Below, one piece after another: positions 22,038 to 33,072 of a stretch of DNA of 64,000 nt. The notes below the pieces were generated by a model. That model made no database searches. It saw only the letters and a list, made by a program, of their open reading frames with translations, and was not told where the DNA came from. Position numbers and translations under genes: made by a program. This DNA comes from Drechslera avenae. Lineage: Eukaryota; Ascomycota; Dothideomycetes; Pleosporales; Pleosporaceae. The DNA is taken from the NCBI GenBank assembly GCA_034640345.1, contig JAXRVH010000016.1:255451-319450 (forward strand), written 5' to 3'. Positions within the stretch are counted from its first letter, which is position 1. Each line of letters begins with the position of its first letter.

Positions 22038-22490
22038 TGAACAATTATTAAAGTCAGCTGCTTATAGACTAAGAAAACAGTTTTTTATAAGCTTTAATAT
22101 TTCGTAGTCCTCCCACTTATCAACGCCCGGACCGTTTTTGTAGAGTGAATTCATCGCGTAGACTGTTCTGGTTAGTATGCAGGTCCGAGACCATAAGTAC
22201 GATCTTTCACTACACCGCCACAATCAGCAATATACACTTGACTTGCTTTACTTTACCAGCATTCAGTTTGGCTGGCTGTGCTGCGTGAATGGGGGAACGG
22301 TTGGCGCTGCGCGGTTTCCTACTGTGGTTAGCTTGAGCACGTGCTACCTCTCCCGGCCAACCTCTATATAACATTGATTGTCGACCCCGCTAAACACTTC
22401 TTTACTACTACCGCTTCCCCACCATCCAACATTGCGACTCAACTGTTACGCCTCCATCGAAACGTTAGTACAACAACACGACGATTAGTA
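22038..22490. promoter_or_regulatory. Divergent promoter region of the nuclease-like and kinase-like genes
   Basis: The left part (22038-22110) is AT-rich. A TATA-like CTATATAA at 22364-22371 lies about 120 bases before the ATG of the plus-strand gene, a reasonable position for a core promoter in fungi. The shared upstream region suggests possible co-expression of the two genes. Confidence 0.4.
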
Positions 22491-23556
22491 ATGGCTATCG
22501 ATTTCCACCTAGATGCAACGCCAAAGGCCGTATCTCTCAACATGTGCAGCTATAAATCATTCCAAATACCAAATCTGCCACGCAAAGACGGCGCTATCGG
22601 TCTGCTTGGTAGGATCGTGGAATTCGAGGATGGCTCACAGTGGAAATTGACGAAGGCGCTGTCACCTGTCAAGTACCAGCAAGATGTTCCACCCTTTGAA
22701 GGGCGACAGGTTTTCGAGTGCGTCTGCATTAACGACCCCAACAACTGTCATCCCAGTGTCCAAGAAGCCGTTGCCAAAGTGAAGTACCAGTAAGTTAGTA
22801 CAATCCATGACTGCTATATATATTGACATGTTCTAGGGTCCGAGGTACAGCTGATAGTATCATTCCATATCTCTCTCAGGCATGGCGCTGCCGTGAAGAA
22901 TACGAAGAGAAGCGTGGTACCGAAGAGCAGGAGAAGGCACTCGATGATTACAACTACTACGCGCGGCTTTATGAGATGGCCACCACTCCGGTCGACACTC
23001 CGCACAAGTTCACGACTGAAGAGATGGAAGCGCTTGAGATCTTTGGCAAGGCTAAGTGCACGAGTGTACCGCATTTGATAGAGTACTGGGAAGGATACGT
23101 GCCAGTGGGAGTGGACAACCTGGCGATTGCCGGTGGTTATATGAAGATCATATTCATGAACAAGCTTCCCGGGGAGTCGCTCGACCGTGAGAAGTTCCTG
23201 AACAAGACAGAGGAGATGAGGGATACTATTCGGCGTGGGTTCAAGGCGGCACTTATGTAAGTCGGCTGTGTTCAAATCCTCGATCGCAATGCTGACAATG
23301 GCGTAGGGAAATCTGGAAATGTGCGCTTGATCCAGAGGACAGGAACCTAAGAAACCTCGTTTGGGACGAGAAAGAAAACAAATGGTGTGTTTATCTCCTG
23401 TTGTTGTTATTAGCCCTACTGACCTTTTCGACTAGCTACATTGTCGATTTCGAGGACTACGCCGTTCTTGAGCAGGTACCGAACGACCCAGAGAAGGTGT
23501 GGTATGAAGATGAATACGAACTTTGGGGCCTCGCAGAAGAGTGTCGAGAGCACTGA
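22491..23556 (+). CDS. Kinase-fold-like fungal orphan protein
   Basis: Four exons (22491-22789, 22837-23256, 23307-23384, 23436-23556) encode 305 residues. All three introns are GT-AG, about 50 nt, and keep phase. The N-terminus has a conserved-looking block (NMCSYKSFQIPNLPRKDG, LGRIVEFEDGSQWKLTKAL, DVPPFEGRQVFECVC, VAKVKYQ), whose VAKVK resembles the beta-3 lysine region of a kinase. The C-terminal part has GYMKIIFMNKLPGESL (hinge-like), DPEDRNLRNLVWD and YIVDFEDY (Asp270-Phe271-Glu272), resembling the catalytic loop and DFx metal motif of aminoglycoside-phosphotransferase-like kinases. The HxD histidine is not evident, so it may be a pseudokinase. Function is unknown. It is divergent from the nuclease-like gene and co-directional with the next gene 206 bases downstream. 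Confidence 0.7.
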
Positions 23557-23762
23557 TCACCACGACTGAGGTGGGTGGTCATGTGATAGATGATCGGAGA
23601 GAAGATGTCGTCTTGGTAGAGAAGTTGAGATGGGATGTTGATTTGCGTAACCCCTGGCCATGTTAGCCGAGGGGACCCACAGTCGCGTTACCTATGACAG
23701 CATCGTGCTGAACTCCACCTAACCAGTTCCAACAACCTGTTTGCAACGAAGATCACCCCAAC

Positions 23763-24718
23763 ATGTCTCTAGCACGCGCATACCAATTGCATCGTAAGGT
23801 TATTACATACGCTGTGAAATGAGCTACTTGGGACATGTACGCACTCACGTTAGCTGGGATACCCATCTCCATTGGCGCCAATGAAGCCGTACACCAACAG
23901 CGGCTCCTAGATGAAGAAGCAGAGGCTGATGAGCGCCAAGAAGAGTTTTATCTAGACGTCTTCTGCGATGCAAAAAGTAGGAAGAAGGATGAGGTTAATG
24001 GCACAATTGTGGTGTTGAAAGATGGCAAGGTACGTACTATGACACCACCTAGACACCTAGACACTTTCATTCTACAGCCTATCGCATAGTTTAATGGGAA
24101 ATTAATACACACATCCTCACATACATAGTCATAGAACTGATCACCATATAGATCCTCCTCTGGCCCAAGGACCCAGAAACGGACCTGCCTGCACGCGGCC
24201 CAAATGACGAACCACCACCCCACCCCTTTACAGGATTCTACCTTCCCTTCCCTTCCTCTGAACTGCCTCATCGCCCTATACCCGCCGCGCCCATTCTAGG
24301 CCTCGTCAGCACCGTCCCGCCTTCTCCTCCACCTTCGCCCGCATCATCCGCGCCTTCAACACCCTCCCCGACGCCACCCTCTAAAGCTCCCTCAAAACGC
24401 ACAAAGCCAAAGCTCAACTGGCTCTACGTAGACAACAATTCGCGCGAACTGCGATACGGACCGCGCGCTGAAGCAAAGAAACACACAGTTGGGCCGTGGG
24501 ATTGGACGGAAGATGAACAGGGCTTGACGTTAGATGGGGAAGAGTGTCTTGTTGCTGTGGAAGAGGAGAGAGGCGGATATGGTTGGGCTGTGTACTGGGA
24601 CCGAGAAGATGACTGCTTGAAAGAGCAGGGGATAGGCAAGGACAAGAGGGTATTGAGGTGTAGTTTGGAGAGGAGGCTGGTGGAGGAACATACTATCAAG
24701 GGGCTAAACGAGGATTGA
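23763..24718 (+). CDS. Conserved fungal protein of unknown function
   Basis: Three exons (23763-23793, 23854-24029, 24152-24718) encode 257 residues; introns are GT-AG and phase-consistent. The protein opens MSLARAYQLH, then PISIGANEAVH, a charged helix (DEEAEADERQEEFYLDVFCDAKSR), a strand-like GTIVVLKDGKILLWP, FTGFYLPFP, a Pro/Ser linker (about residues 110-150), and a C-terminal block LNWLYVDNNSRELRYGPR, VGPWDWTEDEQGLTL and a WAVYWD motif. No catalytic motif is evident; repeats of short beta strands with GPWDW suggest a small beta domain. I recall similar uncharacterised proteins across Pezizomycotina but no assigned role. It converges with the giant helicase/AAA+ gene, 711 bases away. Confidence 0.7.
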
Positions 24719-25429
24719 CGCATCGGTGTAGAGCAAAGTTCCCTGGTCATATTCTTTTGCCTGTATGAGGAATCGCTATCCGACAATAGGGTAGCCTTGA
24801 GCTGAGGATCATCATAAAGAATGAATATCTATCATCTCGCTCCGGTAAACCTCGTTGATGTATACTGTTCCACTGCCGTGAGACTGAGAAGGCGCCAAGA
24901 ACAGTTTGTGGTTAGCTGTGTGGGATGTAATGGGCGAGATCCTATCGACAATGCGTGGTGTCGACTACCTCGGTCGACATATTTTTTAAACCGTTGACGT
25001 TGGACTCACAGTGCACAGTGAGTGAGGCGAATTGTTATATAGTGGAGTGATAATGCAACGGGTGTAATTGGACGGACTACTAGACTTCAGGCTCACTGCA
25101 CTGCGTACTGCACATGCACTCCATAGACGATACAGATTTGGCAATGACACAAGTCATCTGCGTATGTTCAGTTGGCTCGAAGTAGTAGAACTTTACAGTC
25201 TCGCCAGACCCTTGACTAATCTTAAGGAATATTGTTTGTTCGTAGGCTGACACAAAGCCAAACCGTATGCCTCACCTCTTCACATCACCAGTAGACACCA
25301 GGCGGTCTCATTTCCTACACGTGTTTGTTCTCTGGAAGACTCGTTTGAATCTATGGCATGTGTTTGTTCATTGAATGTATCCAAGAAGTGTATCTGCGTT
25401 CAGAAGAACCAGGCATTCATCCCTATCCT
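24719..25429. other. Convergent 3' intergenic region
   Basis: About 710 bases between the stop codons of the 257-residue protein and the giant helicase/AAA+ gene. No gene, repeat or RNA was recognised. Confidence 0.45.
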
Positions 25430-28400
25430 TTAATAACAGAAAGCATCAATAGCCGAATCGCTCAGCGTGTGACTACCCCCCGCACATCTATACCCACTGT
25501 ATTCCTTGATCCAGTAGTAGCCCATCGGACACGGACCCATCATCTTCAACTTCTTCTGTATCTCTTGCTCTCTTTGGTGCTCCTGCTCAATTGCAGCCAA
25601 CTCTTCATCTCGGCGCCTCCTTTCCAGTTCAGCAGCAATACGTGCTTGCTCCCTCATGCGCCGCTCTTCTTCATCAGCAGCAGCTCTCTCCGCGCGGATC
25701 ATTGCTTTGATGCTTTCTTCCTCTTTGTGCTTTTCTTCTTGAAGACGGCGGAACTCACGCTCCTTGGCGACCATGGCGTGTTTGTCGCGCTCGAGCTGCT
25801 CCCATACGGCGTCAGATACTCCAGGATCGCGCTTGGCTTTGAAGATTGAATCAAGTGGGTCTTCAGGCTCCATGGCAGGCTTAGGTTTCTCATCCATTTG
25901 CTTTGGAGAGTCCTCCTGCTTCTCAAGCTCGATACCCGTTGTTGGCGGGGCCTGGGGTGCCGTGGTAGGCGGCTTCTGTTGCTGTAGCTGAGATGGCGAT
26001 ATTGAGCGTAGAGGCAGTCGGTTCTGAAAGCGGGCTGTACCAACAGCAGCATTCCGTCTTGAGCGCTCATCTAACATCTTTTCCAGAGCTTTAATGATAA
26101 TTTCCTTCGTAAGTATGAGACTGGTGATTGGAGGAGTAGCCTTCGAGATGAGTTCTTTGAACATGCTCTTAGCAAGAGACTTGACATCACGGGCATTGCC
26201 CCATGATTCCAACACAGATAGCTTGCTGAAAAGCTCTAGAAGCTGTTGATGCAGTTGATTTGTGGGCGGGTCGATGATGGAAAGATCGAGTGGCGCGTTT
26301 TTCCTTTTCTTCAGGTCTGTAAGAACCTTGACCAGAAGCTCCAAGCATGTCTCCGGCTCAAGATGCTTGAAAATGACAGTTTCCGGGAAACGACTCGTAA
26401 GTCCAGGATTCATACTCATTAGTCGGTCAATATCTTTGTCGTAACCGGCCAGAATCACAACCAGCTTTTGTACAAATTTGGGCTTTGTGAGGCAATCGAC
26501 TAGCTCATCCATCGCCTCAGTCGCAAAACCCCCCTCGGCGAGTCGATAGGCTTCATCAATGAAAAGCACCTTGCCCATGGCCTTTTCCATGAGTTTCTGC
26601 ACCTTCGGCCCTGTTTGACCAACATACTGTCCGATCAGATCGGTAGCGGAACACTCCTCGACCTTTGCCTGGCTGAGAAAGCCCATATCGTAGAAGATCT
26701 TTCCCATCTTAGCTGCTGTTGTTGTCTTCCCAGTACCTGGTGGTCCTTTGAACAGGAAGTTGAAAGGGAGCTGTTCTCGAGGGTCCATTCCAAGAGACTT
26801 CAAGTTCGCGGCTGCGATTTGGTAGCCCCGGAACTGCTTGACCAACTCTTCGCAGCCTACGACATCCTGAAACAGGGAGCTGAGTTCCGTAGCAGCACGG
26901 TCTCCGCGGTCAAAATCAGGATCAAAGTCTATAGCCTCAAATACGCCAAATTGTTTGACCTTGCTGGCCGTCGAATGTTTTTGGTGCAATGCTTTGGCGC
27001 GGTCCAAGATGATGTCAACCTCTCCTGCGTTTCCAAAATTTGGACGGTTTCGCGCACGTTGTATGACATCCATAGCGACCTAAGACATAACATGTTAGTA
27101 CGTGTAGCGTATATTGCGGTTCAACCCGTACCTTCTTGGCCTGATCAGTGGCACTGAAACCAATCTCCTTCAGTTTGAGATCAAAAATCCGACGGATCTC
27201 GGCATCGTTGAAATCTTCAAAGACGAAAGCAGACTCCAATGGAAAACGCCTGGAAAGGCCAGGGTTAACGTCCCGAAACATCTCCTCCATTTGATCCTTA
27301 TATCCCAATAGCAGGACGCAGCGATCTTCGCCTGGAGTACTCTGAACCTCAGCCACGATTGTGTCGATCACAGCAGTTTTGTAGATATCACCTGAACCGC
27401 CACTAGCCAGCATGTAAGCCTCGTCAATGATGAGGACTTTACCCACTGTAGATGCCAGAATAGCTTTGGTGTTTTGTTCCGACCCTCCCAGAACGCTGCC
27501 GACAAAATCTGCTGGGTTTTTGACAACAACTTCGCCGTTCGAGAGAAGTCCAATGTCGGCCAAGATACGCCCATACAATTTACCTACGCTTGTCTTTCCT
27601 GTTCCTGGAGAACCGATCAAGCAGCGGTTCAGCGAATACTGAATAATGGGCTTTTCCATCAGTTCAAGCTGATAGTTGGTTTGTATGCCGTTAAGAAGAG
27701 CCTGTACTGACTCTTTGACCGAGGTCAAGCCGATAAGCTTCTGTAGCTTCGTCCATGCAGCGTTGTTCTTGAGCACCAACGAAGGTTCCGGGCCTATCAA
27801 GTCTTCTTTGGTAAGCATATTGTCATCCGGCCTCGCACCAGTACGCCTCTCCTTATTTAGACGCCTCGCTTGGCGTTCTGTGATCTGGGCAATCCTGTTC
27901 TGCACTTCGCGCGCGTTGCCGAAGCCATCACGACCGCGACCACGACCGATGCGGCGGGCGACAATGCGGACGTACAGGCCGTTCATACCATCCTCAAACT
28001 TCATGTTTCCGCGGTACTTCTTGTCGATGTACTGGCAGAAGATCTGTTGCAGCTCGCGATCTTCGTAATCCTGAAACTCCATTCGAATCGGTATGCGGCT
28101 TGGAATCCCAGGATTGTGGGCGAAGAATGATTCCATTTGCTTGTGGTAACCAGCCATCACAAAGACGACTTTACCAGTCAGATTTTCAATCTCAGCAAGT
28201 AGATAGTCCATCACTGCTTTGCCACCAGGGCTGTTACCAGAGACTAATTGGTATGCTTCATCAATGAAGAAGACACCACCCCCTTCCTCCAGAATCTTGT
28301 CGATGTGAGCTTTGCAACCGGACACACCATCGTTGGCCATGGCCGATCCGGAGCTTTCAAAGAAATGATCAGCAGGAATCGCACCGACCTTGACCAGAAA

Positions 28401-31400
28401 CTTGGCGTAATAGCGAGCCACAGTCGTTTTACCAGTCCCGGGATTGCCTAGCAAAGCTGCCCCAAACCGCTCTCCCTTCAATGACACGTTTTGTCGAACA
28501 ACGGTATCGACCTTCGCCTTGATTGCAAGGAATTGCTGTTTGACAGATTCAAGTCCAATCATAGACACTAGAGAATCTAGTGCCTCATTCTCCGCGCCCT
28601 CAAACTTTTTCTGCCACTCCCAGTCATCTCTTGCCTCACTTTTGTCCCAGTCAGGCTGGCTCTCGTTCTGGTCTGGCATAGAAGGTTTGGAATTAGCTGT
28701 AGCTCCACTAGAGGTAGCCGTAGTTGCCTTGGGAACAGAAGGGTCGCTCTGTGGCATAGAAATTGTGTTTGATGTCTTGTTCTCGGGTTTTGGTGATGAG
28801 GATGCTTGGGTCGGTTGCTTAGCTTTTGCCTGCAGGTTGCGAAGGTCTTGCTTCTTCTGTTCAAGCGCATGCTGGCGGTCTCTTTCCTCGTCCTGGTCTT
28901 TGAGAATACGCTTCTGGTGTTCAATTTCATCCTCAATCTCAATTAGCCGTGCTGCATAAGCTCTTTGTTTTGCCTGTCGCTGCTGGTCTAGTTTATGATC
29001 TCGTTGGCGCCTTTTCTCCTGTGCTCGCACTTCAGCTTCGCATTTCTGACAGTGTGCTGCTGCCTTGTTGTGGCATTCTCTTGTGGTCTTATGCTTGTTC
29101 GCACATGTTGATGATACAATGGCCTTGCAGTCCATCTTTGAGTGATCCGCCAGCTGGTGGCATCGGTGAGGACAAGTGTGGATGTTGCAACGAAGTAACT
29201 TGCCGCAAGGCTCAGAACAGCCTCCATCAGGGCATACAGAATCGAATTGCTCTTTTTGGTTCAAAAGCGCAATCTTGTCAGGATGCTGTTCACATTTGAC
29301 GGGAAAGCCATCGTAGACATGTCCGTTTTGCTTCAGCTGGTCCATGAGCGGGACCCAAACTTCTTTCCCTTTTCGACTGTTTGTGAAGGTATCAGCATTT
29401 CCGATCAGTATGAGAGCGTTTCTTGCTCGTGATAGCAACACGTTGACGCGTTGCGGTGACGACATGAAGCCAATGTCTCCAGTATCGTTGCTTCGCGTTA
29501 GGCATGCAATAACAATATTGCTTTCTTCGCCCTGGTAGTTGTCTAGCGCGTCATCAGTAATAATGCAGCGTAGGGAATCGATCATATATATATTTACATA
29601 CCGATGGTTGATATTCGAAGTTTGCGCTTAGAGATATTCGCACCAGCCGATGTAAGTAGACCCGCTTGGATCAGTGCGAACGAGTCAAGGTCGTTCAGGA
29701 TAGGATCGTTATCCTCGGAAAGGGTTCTCATCAACAGGTACAATTGACCAAGGTAAGGCGTCAGCACCACAATATCTTCTGTTCCATAGCCTTGCTGGCC
29801 AAGATATCGAACGCATTTCAGTACCATTTCAGCTTCGTACAAGTTTTCCTTGCTAGATTTGGCGTCACCGTCACGTCGGTCGGCAATCTTTACTGCGTTG
29901 AGCTCAGGACACGAATGCGATACGAACATGACGTTGTCCTGGAAGCCGCGAAGTGCAGGCCGGCCCTTGGTCTTGTCGGCATCCTCCAGCTCCGGATAGG
30001 TGAGCGACCTGACAAGGGACGAAATTTCAGGGCGCATACGATGCTGTTTGGTGAGAGTCGTATGCGGAACGCCACTGAGCACAAGCCGTTCGAACATGGA
30101 TACATTGAGGTCGTAGCCATCGCCTTTCTCCACAGTCAAGGTATAATTGTTGACTTTAGGCCGCAGCTGCTTGTGGTCTCCGATGAGAATGAGCTGTTTC
30201 GAAGATGGGGTCAGAGCTGTCAGTATATGGCTCTCGAGGATTTCTCCGGCTTCTTCAACCAAGACAATGGCTGGTGAAGCTTTGCGAATCTCATCCGTGT
30301 ACATTGCGGCTGCTGTGGTGGTACAACCAATGATACGCTTCTGGCCGAGTATGTGGAAGTCTTTCTCACGATTCAAGCGATCAATCTGAGTGCGGCATGT
30401 GTTGTACTTGTCTGTAAGCGTACTGATTTCGCTGATTTGCTCGCCCAGAATAGCTTTACACCACTGCTGCCATAGTGCGTAGCGATTTTGTGTTGCAACT
30501 TTCCAAATATGAGGATAGTTCTGTGTTGCATGATTGACGAGTACACCTGCGTCTTGGCCCGCAATCCATCTTTTGATTAGATAGTGTTGGTCTACCTGTT
30601 TATTTTTCTTCCCTACCATGATCATGCCATCCTCGTTTGTAGGAACGACAAATGCATCAAAGTACTCTGAGTCATCCGAGAATTCGAGGTAGTCGAGAAG
30701 CTCTTGTTCATCGAGCTTTGCAGAAACGAATCTTGTCATTTTAGTGACTAGTGCATCGTGATACGACTCTGCTTTTGACTTCTGGGCATCAATCAGTGCC
30801 CATGTCTGTGCACTCCTCCTGTAGTTGTCTGGCTGTTCCCAGAGGCCCAGAGCGCGTGTTCTGGAGGTGGATTTCGATCCAAGTCGCACTATTGAATCGG
30901 CCGGGATACCTGCGTCTAAAATATCTTCCAGAAACTGATCCAGAGCGTGATTTGTATACGTAAGAACTAGAATTTTCTCGGTGCTATGATCGTGCATGAT
31001 CTTGGCGATGACTATCGATGGCAATGCCAGGTCAGTGGGTGTCGCAGCTGCTTGTGACGTAGGGCATTACTTACGCGCGCCGATAAAACTCTTTCCGGTA
31101 CTAGAATCACTTAGCATGACGCGAAACAAGGGAAGCAAGTAAAGATGAAGGAGAGAGTGCTCACCCAGGAGGTCCCTGTATCAGGCTAACTTTCTTCATA
31201 AGACCAGTTAGGAGTGAGTATGCTTGAGCCTGGTCGAGGTTGATGGGACGAGTACTTCCAACAACATGCTGTAGATCCCCTTCCCATCCTTCTCGGATAG
31301 CAGTGATTATTCGGTTAGGCTGGATACCAGATAGGGCTTCGGTGGAATCCGGCGTGAGGTTGAGGAGCTGTTCCTCCAACGGCATCTCGGTCAGGGATTG

Positions 31401-32624
31401 GAGACACTTCAGAACGGGCTCATAAGCAAATACAGCGGTATCTACCTGCATAAAGCAGAGATCGCAGCCAGTCTTACATGCCATCAATACTTTTCCAAAA
31501 GAACCAGCATCAGCAACTCGAAGTACAATAACGGGAGGATTCTGGGCAAGAGATCCTTCGTCGCGATCTACGGTTGCGAATGCGACGATGCTACCATTGC
31601 TGATCAGACAACCAAGTGACTGGTGCTTTAGAACGTTTTTGTTGGCAGTGAGCCAATTTTTGCGGGCGTCCAAGCCCTTGACCTTGCTCAGTTGGGGTAT
31701 ATCATTCTTACATAGCAGCTTCAACGAACAGGGCTTTCGTTTCATTTCCGGTCCACAGTCAATACCAGCGAATTTCAGGTGTTTGAGAACTACCTTGCCG
31801 CGTCCTTTTTTCTGGCCGATGGCGATTTGATAGTCATTGCGCAACTCGCCTAACATATCCTCGCGAAGCAGGCGGAACTGATTGTCGATATGCATCATAC
31901 CGCGGGTCCCAGAGTCCGCCGAAACAACGTCATCTGCACGTCTGTAGAATGGATGCTCAACAGAGGCGAATTCATCTGGCGTTGGTAGGAGCTTGATCTT
32001 GCGAATTTCGGCATGATCGTTATCATGTCGCCCACCGGGGCCATCGGCTGAATCATGGGAGGTGCTCTCAAGGACATGCTTGATTTTCTGGCCGAGGTTT
32101 CGAACGTCTAGCGAGTCTGCGTTGATGAGAGACTCATTGTTGGTGACGCGCTCTGCAACGTCTCGTACGTCTGGGACATTTTCGGAGCGACTGTACAGGA
32201 TCTCAAGTAGCAGCCATGCGAACGCCCGAGTACCATCTACGGAGAGGATGCGCGTACTATGCGCCTCGACGAGAAAGTTCCAGAACGAAGGAGGCTCTAC
32301 AATCTGTTCGAGAACGCGATGCAGGAATTCGCCGCCATAGAGTTGCTTGACAGACTGTTGGGAGAGATGGAGGAGGACGGAAGATGCCGGTCCGTTGAGG
32401 AAGGCGCTATCGCGGGAGGAGCGAAACGCCTTGGCGACCGCGCTCAAGCCCGCGGGGGCTGCGATCAAGGACTCCACACACTTCGACGCATCCTCCTGAG
32501 AGCACACTGCTTCCAAAAATCGATTTCCATCAGCTGCGCTCTTCAGCTCGCGATGTCCGTAGATGACGGCATTGAACAACTTCGTCAGCCCTGCGGCTCG
32601 CTTCGCCACGGCCTCTTGTTCCAT
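25430..32624 (-). CDS. Giant SF1 helicase - NFX1 zinc finger - triple CbxX-type AAA+ ATPase fusion
   Basis: Five exons (32624-31165, 31100-31075, 31011-29602, 29542-27132, 27079-25430) encode 2,318 residues; all junctions are GT-AG and in phase. Residues 1-470 are helical and unassigned. The SF1 (UPF1/ZNFX1-like) helicase spans about 475-1020: Walker A GPPGTGKS (484-491), TYTNHALDQFL, Walker B VLVEEAGE (~747), GDHKQLRP (~773), KQHRMRPEIS (~817), DNYQGEE (966), NVLLSRAR (~1000). A Cys/His NFX1-type finger follows (~1069-1105), then coiled coil (~1130-1210). Three CbxX/SpoVK AAA+ domains come next, with Walker A/B at 1331/1388, 1609/1668 and 1881/1940. Each has FIDEAY or IIDEAY and the NPG(L/I)xSR sensor-2/arginine region. 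A charged coiled coil ends in CPMGYYWIKE. All three AAA+ sites look intact. Similar fusions are annotated in fungi as NFX1-like or SpoVK-like; function is unknown, with RNA-linked surveillance a possible role by analogy to ZNFX1. Confidence 0.85.
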
Positions 32625-33072
32625 GTTCTAGGTTTGTATCGCGTGTAAAAGAGTTGCGTAGTTGGAAATATCTGGAGTATTTCGACGTTATGCTTCTTTC
32701 AACGAAGAGGTTGCTTGCGCTTATAATGATTATGAAAAGGTGGGGGTGAAGGGCTACACAAAGCCCCAGTTCATGCGAGACGCTGTCTAGATAACGGGCT
32801 GTGCAAACGATTGGAAGAACTGCCCCAGTTGCTATGCGGCAAAGCAATGCGTTGTGTTTGGTTGCATGTTCCAGGGAGTTCTGGACAAATTGAGGCCTAT
32901 CAAGTGCGTCCTGGCACATGCATGTTGTACAAACCACGCCACTTGAGCTCAGCCTTGTCCAGGCAGCATCAGATACTTGAAGTCGGCGTATCGCTTCCTG
33001 CTCAAAGCAAAACTCAGCCTCGAGCTCATCGCTACTCAGAAACCTAGTCAAGACTGTGCCGCTATTTCCCTC
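32625..33072. promoter_or_regulatory. Shared divergent promoter of the giant helicase/AAA+ gene and the RGG-rich gene
   Basis: Only 448 bases separate the two divergent start codons. An open minus-strand frame (32530-33051) covers it but has no family character and overlaps the start of the helicase gene in another frame. A shared promoter makes co-regulation possible; no specific binding site is claimed. Confidence 0.45.

Noticed and set aside
25430..32624. Splitting the region into three or four separate ATPase genes
   Set aside because: All inter-frame gaps are short GT-AG introns with matching phase, and helicase motifs continue across them (GPPG|TGKS and STI|DNYQGEE).
32530..33051. 173-codon minus-strand frame over the divergent promoter
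   Set aside because: It overlaps the helicase start in another frame and shows no family-like sequence.
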